This document shows, piece by piece, positions 1 to 5,833 of a stretch of 9,685 bases of DNA. Origin of the DNA: CAZOZK01 sp964584245 (GTDB lineage: Bacteria > Patescibacteriota > Microgenomatia > UBA1400 > PJMF01); assembly GCA_964584245.1 (NCBI GenBank), contig CAZOZK010000039.1:1-9685 (forward strand). Direction: 5' to 3'. The position numbers and the translations under genes were made by a program. How positions within the stretch are numbered: position 1 is the first letter of the stretch; each line of letters begins with the position of its first letter. The notes beneath the pieces were generated by a model. That model saw nothing but the letters and a program-made list of their open reading frames with translations. It was not told the origin of the DNA and searched no databases.

Positions 1-706
1 ACAATAATTCTTTAATTTTAGGGTAGTATGATTTTTCTTTCAGTGTCTTCTGTGAGGAACCACTTCTTGAGTGTTGATAAGCTTGGAAAAGTTGAATCAA
101 AAAGATAATTCCAGAAGAGACTCCAGCCAAAAGGGTAATGTAGTGTAGTTGGATAAGCACACCAAAAGCGCCGGCAACCAAAATCCAGTACTTATAGTTC
201 TTTGTCCATGCGTGATATGTCCAGTACATCATTAAGAGCGAAGTAATTGGAGCAGGATTTGGATTCCAACTAAATCGACTATATTGAATGTAAATAGCGT
301 TGAGTGCCAAATACCCAGCAGCCACTAGGCCAACTGGCAACGAAAACATTTTTCGCCCAATGTGGACAATAAGAATGACACTAATCAAGCTAAGCAAAGC
401 CACTGCATATGCTGGGCCAACTGGGCTTGGTGAACTCATCATCAAAAATGGCACCATAAAATAGTAGTAGAGTGGGCCTAGGTACATATTGCCAACACTA
501 GTTACCGGGCCAATAAAGACAGGATCTAGATCAGCATAAATACGGCGAACAAGTAAAGCATCACGTCCTTGATCACCCAAGAATTCAAGACCTCCTGATA
601 TATTCCAAAATCGGGTGAACAGTGTAATGCCTATGAGTACAACCAAAATACCAGCAGTAAGCCACTCTGAGATGGTTTTTGGAAGTTTGAATTGTGGTAC
701 TCTCAC
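1..706 (-). CDS. GT-C membrane glycosyltransferase (GT39/PMT-like), partial
   Basis: An open frame of 235 codons runs from a GTG at 706 off the left edge of the window, so the C-terminus is missing. The protein is strongly hydrophobic, with about seven likely membrane segments (residues about 16-33, 79-90, 98-116, 121-139, 153-167, 173-187, 191-209). The loop after the first segment holds EFLGDQGRDALLVRR (41-55), the acidic outer-loop pattern typical of GT-C enzymes that use polyprenyl-phosphate sugars, followed by GPLYYYFMVP (77-86) and SRFSWNPNPAP (143-153). It probably moves a sugar from a lipid carrier to a glycan or protein on the outer membrane face. Its start overlaps the stop of the upstream polyprenyl-phosphate sugar synthase as GTGA, which fits donor and user being coupled. 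A TTG five codons upstream (721) is an alternative start, with TATAAT eight bases before it. Acceptor and sugar cannot be told. Confidence 0.82.
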   Translation of the reverse strand, partial: MRVPQFKLPKTISEWLTAGILVVLIGITLFTRFWNISGGLEFLGDQGRDALLVRRIYADLDPVFIGPVTSVGNMYLGPLYYYFMVPFLMMSSPSPVGPAYAVALLSLISVILIVHIGRKMFSLPVGLVAAGYLALNAIYIQYSRFSWNPNPAPITSLLMMYWTYHAWTKNYKYWILVAGAFGVLIQLHYITLLAGVSSGIIFLIQLFQAYQHSRSGSSQKTLKEKSYYPKIKELL

Positions 707-1863
707 TTTGTTTTTTTCCAAATAAAGAAATTATACGCAAAATAATTCCAAAAAAGCCCTATACCTATACCGAGGATTGCATAGGCAGTTCCGGTGTCGA
801 AGGCATAACCTACAAATGGCAGCGTAAATAGGGTGAAAAGACCAATGCCAAATTCACCAATAAACGCAATGACTTGCTGAATGAGAATTGAGCCACCAGA
901 TGCCAAATTGAATTGTAGAAATTTTAGTGGCATGCTAGACAAAGACAGTTTTCGATCTGCGAAAGTCCACACGTTATTCAAAATAAAATTAGATACAACT
1001 GCTGTTTCTATTGCAAGGAAAAATGCCAATTGATATGGAGCAATTAATCGCCAGAGTTGCAGGGTGGTAAGCTGTACAAGTGCCCCTGTGCCACCAACCA
1101 TCGCAAATTTAAAAATACGACTGGTAATTATTTCTTTAATCCGTACTTTTGTTATAAATAGCAAGGTATTTTTGATATATTCTGGCCCTAATTTTGAGTG
1201 ACCTTCAGTACGATCTACAAATTGGAAAGGAACCTCAACAATTTTAAACCCGGCACGTACAGCTGCGTGTAAAAATCCAATTTGGAATGTATATCCAGAA
1301 AATTGGTCTTTATGAAGTGATGGATGCACTTTTTCGTAGACTGCTCTGGTTAAGGCTCGGTAGCCAGTTGTCCAATCGCGAATTCTAAAGTCGGTTAAAA
1401 CGGTCATGATCACAAGATTTCCAATCACGCTCAAAAATTTTCGATGCAAACCCCAATCACTTGGAATGCCTCCACCTTTTACATATCGAGAACCCAGCAC
1501 CATATCGGCTCCAGCATCGATTTTTTTCAGAAACTCAGGAATTTTTTTAGGATCATGTGATAAATCGGCATCAAACTCAAATACTACATCAGATTTCAAA
1601 ACTGAAAACGCGTGCTCCATACCTTTGAGATATGCGCCACCCAATCCAGCTTTTTTCTTATTAATATAAAGATGCAGCTGAGAGTGTTTTTTTGTAAGTT
1701 GCTCAACAATTTCATATGTCTTATCTGGTGACGTGTCATCAACAACTAAAATTGACATATCCCAACCCTTGCAACTCGGGAACACATCAAGTAAAGCGTT
1801 TATTACTCGAGTAATATTTGCACTCTCATTATAGGTTGGAATGATGATGGTTGCTTTAGACAT
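703..1863 (-). CDS. Polyprenyl-phosphate mannose/glucose synthase (DPM1-like) fused to GtrA membrane domain
   Basis: This 386-residue protein has two parts. Residues 1-245 are a GT2 transferase of the DPM1 type: IIIPTYNE (6-13), VDDTSPD (41-47), the metal-binding DADLSHDP (98-105), RDWTTGYRA (162-170) and a VDRTEGHSK segment (216-224). It should move mannose, glucose or a similar hexose from a nucleotide sugar to polyprenyl phosphate on the cytoplasmic face. Residues 251-382 are a GtrA-type domain with about four membrane segments and the family signature NNVWTF (296-301), thought to help present or flip the lipid-linked sugar. The fusion is known in other bacteria and archaea. It starts 9 bases after the gmd stop and its own TGA overlaps the GTG of the GT-C transferase. 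The ATG is preceded by TAATAT at leaderless spacing and no Shine-Dalgarno. Sugar specificity is not visible; GDP-mannose is plausible given gmd next door. Confidence 0.9.
   Translation of the reverse strand: MSKATIIIPTYNESANITRVINALLDVFPSCKGWDMSILVVDDTSPDKTYEIVEQLTKKHSQLHLYINKKKAGLGGAYLKGMEHAFSVLKSDVVFEFDADLSHDPKKIPEFLKKIDAGADMVLGSRYVKGGGIPSDWGLHRKFLSVIGNLVIMTVLTDFRIRDWTTGYRALTRAVYEKVHPSLHKDQFSGYTFQIGFLHAAVRAGFKIVEVPFQFVDRTEGHSKLGPEYIKNTLLFITKVRIKEIITSRIFKFAMVGGTGALVQLTTLQLWRLIAPYQLAFFLAIETAVVSNFILNNVWTFADRKLSLSSMPLKFLQFNLASGGSILIQQVIAFIGEFGIGLFTLFTLPFVGYAFDTGTAYAILGIGIGLFWNYFAYNFFIWKKTK
730..735 (-). promoter_or_regulatory. Candidate -10 box before the GT-C transferase
   Basis: TATAAT lies within the 3' end of the DPM1-GtrA gene, 8 bases before an in-frame TTG at 721. 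If it works as a leaderless promoter, the transferase would start at that TTG and not at the GTG at 706. The site is also in coding sequence, so it may be chance. Confidence 0.28.
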
Positions 1864-1869
1864 ATACCA

Positions 1870-1875
1870 ATATTA
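1870..1875 (-). promoter_or_regulatory. Candidate -10 box before the DPM1-GtrA gene
   Basis: TAATAT lies 6 bases upstream of the ATG at 1863 and overlaps the gmd stop codon. The spacing would put transcription at or next to the A of the ATG. It fits the TANNNT pattern but could be chance in AT-rich DNA. Confidence 0.3.
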
Positions 1876-2847
1876 CTCTGCTTTCGCTTCAGAATCCAAT
1901 TCAGCTTGTACCATAATGTGTACTAATTCTGTAAATGAAGTAGTAGGTTCCCAACCAAGAATTTTCTTTGCTTTACTTGCATCGCCAATCAATAAGTCAA
2001 CTTCTGCTGGACGATCGTACGCAGGATTGTGTTTGTAGATTGCTCTCCAATCTGGAATGCCAGCTACTTCACATGCTAATCTCAAAAATTCTTCTACAGA
2101 ATGAGTTTCACCGGTAGCAATCACGAAATCTTCTGGAGTGTCTTGCTGGAGCATCAACCACATGGCTTCAACATAATCTTTTGCGTATCCCCAGTCTCGT
2201 TTTGCTTCAAGATTGCCGAGCTCAACGTGAGTTTGTTTTCCGAGAGCCACTCGAGCCACTGCATTAGCAATTTTTCGGGTAACAAACTCGAGACCTCTTC
2301 GTGGTGATTCATGATTAAACAAAATTCCAGAGACAGCAAACATATCAAATGATTCACGATAATTCACGGTAATCCAATGACCATAGACTTTGGCTACACC
2401 ATATGGAGAGCGTGGGTAAAATGGAGTATTCTCAGTTTGAGGAACTTCTTGGACTTTGCCAAACATTTCACTTGAGCTAGCTTGATAAAAACGAGCTTTT
2501 GGACAAGCTAAACGTACTGCTTCGAGCATTCGGGTCACCCCAAGACCAGTAAATTCACCAGTTAACACAGGCTGATCCCAACTTGCTTTGACAAAACTTT
2601 GTGCTGCCAAATTGTAGACTTCGTCAGGTTGAATATCTTTGAGGGCGAACGTGATTGAATGCTGATCAATTAAATCCCCTGAGATAAGTTCCAGGTTAGG
2701 ATTGTGAATGATATGTTTAATACGCTCAAAGTTTTGAGTGCTGGTACGTCTGGTTAAACCATAGACCCGATATCCTTTTTCCAAAAGCGATTCAGCTAAA
2801 TACGATCCATCTTGACCAGTTATACCGGTGATAAAAGCCTTTTTCAT
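1873..2847 (-). CDS. gmd: GDP-mannose 4,6-dehydratase
   Basis: The enzyme converts GDP-D-mannose to GDP-4-dehydro-6-deoxy-D-mannose in the cytoplasm, the common intermediate for GDP-D-rhamnose and GDP-L-fucose. The 324-residue product is full length for the short Gmd class. It shows the NADP-binding TGITGQDG (7-14), a YNLAAQSFVKASW stretch (78-90), the catalytic SSSEMFG region (124-130), Tyr149-x3-Lys153 (YGVAK) and the Gmd-specific FNHESPRRG (177-185), followed by RDWGYAKDYV (218-227). The ATG at 2847 was chosen because the protein then begins MKKAFITG as in the family, it overlaps the upstream stop as ATGA, and GGAGAG sits 7 bases before it; a TTG at 2862 is in frame but lies inside that ribosome-binding site. 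It sits between the rmd-like reductase and the polyprenyl-phosphate sugar synthase. Identity is nearly certain. Confidence 0.95.
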   Translation of the reverse strand: MKKAFITGITGQDGSYLAESLLEKGYRVYGLTRRTSTQNFERIKHIIHNPNLELISGDLIDQHSITFALKDIQPDEVYNLAAQSFVKASWDQPVLTGEFTGLGVTRMLEAVRLACPKARFYQASSSEMFGKVQEVPQTENTPFYPRSPYGVAKVYGHWITVNYRESFDMFAVSGILFNHESPRRGLEFVTRKIANAVARVALGKQTHVELGNLEAKRDWGYAKDYVEAMWLMLQQDTPEDFVIATGETHSVEEFLRLACEVAGIPDWRAIYKHNPAYDRPAEVDLLIGDASKAKKILGWEPTTSFTELVHIMVQAELDSEAKAE

Positions 2848-3809
2848 GATTGTTCTCTCCAATAGGTTAGTACTCTACGTAAAGTAGTTTCAAGAGGAAT
2901 AGTGGGTTCCCACCCAAGTGTTTTAATTTTTGTGATATCAGCAACTATGCTTGGAACATCGAGTGGCCGCATACGTTCAGGATCGGTTTGGACTGAAATT
3001 TTTGCTTTTGATTGTGCAACAAGCATATCAAGAACTGCCTGCATGCTGTATCCGACTCCTGATCCGGCATTATACACTTCACCAACTTTGCCGCTCTCCA
3101 TAAGGATTGCGTAAGCACGAACCATATCTTTCACATCGCAAAAATCACGAACCGCAGTCATATTGCCAACTTTGATTACTGCAGTTTCGCCTTCTGGTGT
3201 ATTTTTTTCTGCATCTGCAATTTGCTTTGCAAATGAAGCTACTGCAAAATGATGGGTTTGTAACTCCCCGATATGATTGAATGGGCGAACGCGAATTATT
3301 TGCAAATTATATGAGTAAAAATAGGAGAGAGCCAACAAATCTTGATCAATTTTTGAAACCCCATACGGGCTAACAGCTCCAAGCGGGTGGTTCTCGTTAA
3401 TTTGCCCAGAGGCATCATGTCCAATAAAATCATACTCCTGAGCACTACCAATAATCAGGGTACACGCCATCGGGGCGTGTTTTCGGATTGCCTCAAGAAT
3501 ACTTATCTGCAACAAGGTGTTAGTTACAATACTTCGTGCTGGAGAGGTAAAACTATCGGCAACGGTAGCAATTGCTGCCAAGTGGTAAATATGATCTGGT
3601 TGTAGTTCTTTGACAAGCGCAGCAGTCTCTTCTTCATTGGTAATGTCCAGCTTATGAATTCTATCTGCAGGCAAAAGTGCACTTACGCTAGTTGGTGCGC
3701 TACCAAAACTAGTCACATGAATTTCAAATCCACCTTTTTCGAGCAGATGTTCGACCAAATGTGATCCAGCAAATCCAGTCCCACCAGTTATTAAAACTTT
3801 TTTATCCAT
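2844..3809 (-). CDS. rmd: GDP-4-dehydro-6-deoxy-D-mannose reductase (GDP-D-rhamnose forming)
   Basis: This 321-residue extended short-chain dehydrogenase most likely reduces the Gmd product to GDP-D-rhamnose. It shows the nucleotide-binding TGGTGFAG (8-15), YHLAAIATVADSF (75-87), a catalytic GSAQEY region (121-126), Tyr149-x3-Lys153 (YGVSK), RPFNHIG (175-181), RDFCDVKDMVRAY (221-233), EVYNAGSG (244-251) and a C-terminal DPERMRPLDVP block (276-286). That last block and RPFNHIG are typical of Rmd rather than of GDP-fucose synthase. The ATG at 3809 gives the usual family start MDKKVLITGG; an in-frame TTG at 3824 would add five residues unlike the family. It follows the UDP-glucose dehydrogenase stop by 15 bases and overlaps gmd by 4. 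TATACT stands 5 bases before the ATG. A related GDP-6-deoxy-sugar reductase activity, such as GDP-6-deoxytalose formation, cannot be fully excluded. Confidence 0.86.
   Translation of the reverse strand: MDKKVLITGGTGFAGSHLVEHLLEKGGFEIHVTSFGSAPTSVSALLPADRIHKLDITNEEETAALVKELQPDHIYHLAAIATVADSFTSPARSIVTNTLLQISILEAIRKHAPMACTLIIGSAQEYDFIGHDASGQINENHPLGAVSPYGVSKIDQDLLALSYFYSYNLQIIRVRPFNHIGELQTHHFAVASFAKQIADAEKNTPEGETAVIKVGNMTAVRDFCDVKDMVRAYAILMESGKVGEVYNAGSGVGYSMQAVLDMLVAQSKAKISVQTDPERMRPLDVPSIVADITKIKTLGWEPTIPLETTLRRVLTYWREQS
2855..2860 (-). promoter_or_regulatory. Shine-Dalgarno site of gmd
   Basis: GGAGAG lies 7 bases upstream of the ATG at 2847, inside the 3' end of the rmd-like gene. It is the only strong ribosome-binding site I see in the window and it decides the gmd start over the in-frame TTG at 2862, which it follows by one base. 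It fits translational coupling through the ATGA overlap. Confidence 0.65.
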
Positions 3810-3814
3810 ATAGC

Positions 3815-3820
3815 AGTATA
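3815..3820 (-). promoter_or_regulatory. Candidate -10 box before rmd
   Basis: TATACT lies 5 bases upstream of the ATG at 3809, in the 15-base gap after the UDP-glucose dehydrogenase gene. It is the same hexamer that precedes that dehydrogenase, at a spacing that would give a leaderless or near-leaderless transcript. No -35 consensus is visible. Confidence 0.38.
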
Positions 3821-3824
3821 GCAA

Positions 3825-5117
3825 TTAGTTGATACCTATGCCTCTATAAATATAGCCGAGATTGCGGATTTTTGCAGGATCAAATTGATTTCGTGCATCA
3901 ATAAAGTACACAGTTTCATTTGATGCTACTTTTGGAAAGTCATAGGAAATAATCTCTTTCCACTCAACTAGGGCCATAATTACGTTTGCTTGTTTGATTG
4001 CAGTAGCAATCGAATCACTGTAGGTGAGATTTTTGTTGTGTGGCAAGAAATGGTCTACTACATCAAGTGCTTGAGGATCGTACCCAATAATTTCAGCACC
4101 AGCTTGCAAAAGGAGAGGAATAATTTTGGTACTTGGTGCCTCACGCATGTCATTGGTGTTTGGTTTAAATGAAAGCCCAAGCACTGCAACTTTTTTGAAG
4201 TTCCAGCCATCAACAAGCATCGCGTATTGGCTAAGTAATTCTGGAATTCTATTGGTATTCAGATCGGTAATTTTATTGAGCAAGTTATTTTCTTCCCCAA
4301 TGCTTCTGGAGTACGCAGCTAATTCATTCACATCTTTGGGGAAACATGATCCGCCATAGCCAAGGCCTGGATACCAATAATGTTTGCCAATTCGTTTGTC
4401 ATGTCCAATAATTTCGATAACTTCTTGGATATTGGCACCATTTTTTTGACACAAATCAGCAATTTGATTGATGAAAGTGATGCGAGTCGCAAGATAGGCG
4501 TTTGAAGTATATTTTCCCATCTGTGCTGACTCAGGGGTTACCACCAAAATCGGCGCTTTGAATGGTTTGTGAAGTTCACTCAAGACAGAAATTGCATCTT
4601 TGTCTGATGCACCAATCACCACACGATCTGGGTTGAGCGTATCAGAAACTGCACTACCTTCGCGCAAAAATTCTGGCAGTGACGCAGTTTTGAACTCTAC
4701 TTTCGTGTGTTTTGAGATTACTGAGCGCAAGGCTTCAAGAGTCCCAGGTGGAACTGTTGATTTGATAGCGACAATCGCATCTGCTTTTAGATATGGGGCA
4801 AGTGATTCACCTGCTGCAAAGACATATTTAAGATCTGCTTGACCATCGGCTGCAGAAGGGGTACCTACTGCAATGATAACTAGGTCTGAATTTGTGACGG
4901 CTTCCTTATAATCCGTTGTAAAATGAAGATGTTTCTTTTCGAGTTGTACTTTGAGTAATGACTCTAGATCAGGCTCATAAAATGGCACCTTCCCGTTGTT
5001 AAGTGAAGCGACTTTACTCGCATCTATATCGAGTCCGAACACCTCGTGTCCAAACGAAGCATAGACTGCTGCCGAAACTACTCCAACAAAACCGGTTCCA
5101 ATGATCGTGATTTTCAT
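3825..5117 (-). CDS. UDP-glucose 6-dehydrogenase
   Basis: The enzyme oxidises UDP-glucose to UDP-glucuronate with two NAD+ in the cytoplasm, supplying an acidic sugar for surface polymers. The 430-residue length is normal for the UDP-glucose/GDP-mannose dehydrogenase family. Visible motifs are the NAD-binding GTGFVG (7-12) with the acidic residue Asp30 ending the second strand, AVGTPS (83-88), KSTVPPGT (119-126), SLPEFLREGSA (146-156), the substrate-binding KYTSNAY (202-208) and the catalytic GYGGSCFPKD (253-262) with nucleophile Cys258. The C-terminal UDP-binding domain carries GLSFKPNTNDMREAPS (314-329). It is the first gene of the leftward operon and has a -10 box 8 bases before its ATG in the shared divergent promoter. 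SLPEFLREGSA and the general pattern favour UDP-glucose over GDP-mannose as substrate, although the adjacent gmd makes GDP-mannose dehydrogenase a distant alternative. Confidence 0.93.
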   Translation of the reverse strand: MKITIIGTGFVGVVSAAVYASFGHEVFGLDIDASKVASLNNGKVPFYEPDLESLLKVQLEKKHLHFTTDYKEAVTNSDLVIIAVGTPSAADGQADLKYVFAAGESLAPYLKADAIVAIKSTVPPGTLEALRSVISKHTKVEFKTASLPEFLREGSAVSDTLNPDRVVIGASDKDAISVLSELHKPFKAPILVVTPESAQMGKYTSNAYLATRITFINQIADLCQKNGANIQEVIEIIGHDKRIGKHYWYPGLGYGGSCFPKDVNELAAYSRSIGEENNLLNKITDLNTNRIPELLSQYAMLVDGWNFKKVAVLGLSFKPNTNDMREAPSTKIIPLLLQAGAEIIGYDPQALDVVDHFLPHNKNLTYSDSIATAIKQANVIMALVEWKEIISYDFPKVASNETVYFIDARNQFDPAKIRNLGYIYRGIGIN

Positions 5118-5125
5118 ATATTTCT

Positions 5126-5131
5126 AGTATA
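5126..5131 (-). promoter_or_regulatory. -10 box of the UDP-glucose dehydrogenase operon
   Basis: TATACT read leftward, 8 bases before the ATG at 5117. A normal distance from -10 box to start site places transcription within one to three bases of the ATG, so a leaderless or nearly leaderless message is expected. Confidence 0.6.
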
Positions 5132-5149
5132 CTAAACTGCTTTAGTATA
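5128..5149. repeat. Perfect 9-bp inverted repeat carrying both -10 elements
   Basis: TATACTAAA (5128-5136), a 4-base CTGC spacer and TTTAGTATA (5141-5149) form a perfect inverted repeat. Each arm contributes most of the -10 box of the gene it points to. The symmetry may simply reflect two copies of the same promoter motif facing away from each other, or it may double as an operator for a dimeric regulator. Confidence 0.75.
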
Positions 5150-5151
5150 AT
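5146..5151 (+). promoter_or_regulatory. -10 box of trmD
   Basis: A consensus TATAAT stands 7 bases before the ATG at 5159. The expected start of transcription falls on or beside the A of the ATG, giving a leaderless trmD message. There is no purine-rich ribosome-binding site between the box and the ATG. Confidence 0.65.
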
Positions 5152-5158
5152 AATCTAG

Positions 5159-5833
5159 ATGAAAATAACAATACTTACCCTTTTCCCACATTTTTTTGAT
5201 TCCCCACTTGAGGAATCTATACTTAAGCGTGCCAAAAATCAGTCAACTGTTGAGTTCACAATAATTAATATTCGTGATTTTGCTCATGATAAACATAAGG
5301 TGACCGATGATCGTCCCTTTGGTGGTGGTCCTGGTATGGTTTTGAAGGTCGAGCCGATATATAAAGCTTTGCAATCACTTGATGCACTCGAAACAACCGG
5401 GGAACGACAAGGCAAACGCAAACGACATGACAATAAAGTCGTTGTGCTCACATCTGCAAAAGGTAGTTTATTTACGCAAGAAACTGCCCGCAGTTTTGTA
5501 TCAAAAGAAGAATTAATTATTATCTGCGGCCATTATGAGGGAGTTGATGAGAGAGTAGCTCAAAACTTGGTGGATTATGAGTTGAGAATTGGTGATTATG
5601 TGATTACTGGTGGAGAGGCAGCAGCTTTGGTTATGGCCGATGCAGTCGCTCGCTTAGTGCCTGGGGTGCTTGGGAATGAAGATAGTAATCAAGGGGAATC
5701 ACACGATATCCCTGGCCAACTTGGACATCCTCAATACACTCGACCAGAAACATTCAATGACTGGTCAGTTCCTGAGGTTTTGCTACAAGGCAATCACGCG
5801 CTGATTGAAAAGTGGAGAGAAGAGAATCGTTAA
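5159..5833 (+). CDS. trmD: tRNA (guanine-37-N1)-methyltransferase, C-terminally short
   Basis: TrmD methylates N1 of G37 next to the anticodon using S-adenosylmethionine, which prevents +1 frameshifting; it is normally essential. The 224-residue protein carries the SPOUT hallmarks: LTLFPHFFD (6-14), NIRDFAHDKHKVTDDRPFGG (37-56) running into GPGM (57-60), CGHYEGVDER (123-132), the trefoil-knot GDYVITGGE (145-153), RLVPGVLG (165-172, Arg165 matching the catalytic Arg154 of E. coli) and PQYTRPE (191-197). Two points are odd. It stops right after GNHALIEKWR, so most of the C-terminal helical domain of the 240-255-residue enzymes is missing. And the residue aligning with the proposed general base Asp169 appears to be Glu180, in an ESHDIPG segment one residue longer than usual. 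The usual neighbours rpsP, rimM and rplS are absent; it stands alone between two sugar operons. Confidence 0.94.
   Translation: MKITILTLFPHFFDSPLEESILKRAKNQSTVEFTIINIRDFAHDKHKVTDDRPFGGGPGMVLKVEPIYKALQSLDALETTGERQGKRKRHDNKVVVLTSAKGSLFTQETARSFVSKEELIIICGHYEGVDERVAQNLVDYELRIGDYVITGGEAAALVMADAVARLVPGVLGNEDSNQGESHDIPGQLGHPQYTRPETFNDWSVPEVLLQGNHALIEKWREENR

Larger units (their letters stand above)
5118..5158. promoter_or_regulatory. Divergent promoter region between UDP-glucose dehydrogenase and trmD
   Basis: Only 41 bases separate the two start codons. On the plus strand TATAAT (5146-5151) is followed by 7 bases and then the trmD ATG. On the minus strand TATACT (5131-5126) is followed by 8 bases and then the dehydrogenase ATG. 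Both boxes are led by TTTAG. Neither gene has room for a Shine-Dalgarno site downstream of its expected transcription start, so both messages are probably leaderless. No -35 consensus is visible on either side. Promoter assignment is inferred from sequence alone. Confidence 0.7.

Noticed and set aside
2848..2862. Upstream TTG start for gmd.
   Set aside because: It overlaps the GGAGAG ribosome-binding site that serves the ATG at 2847, and the added residues do not belong to the family.
2844..3809. GDP-L-fucose synthase as the identity of the rmd-like gene.
   Set aside because: The RPFNHIG and DPERMRPLDVP blocks and the overall pattern match Rmd, and features usual in fucose synthase are not seen.
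3810..3824. Upstream TTG start for the rmd-like gene.
   Set aside because: It adds LYCY residues not seen in the family, and the ATG at 3809 gives the normal N-terminus and the better -10 spacing.
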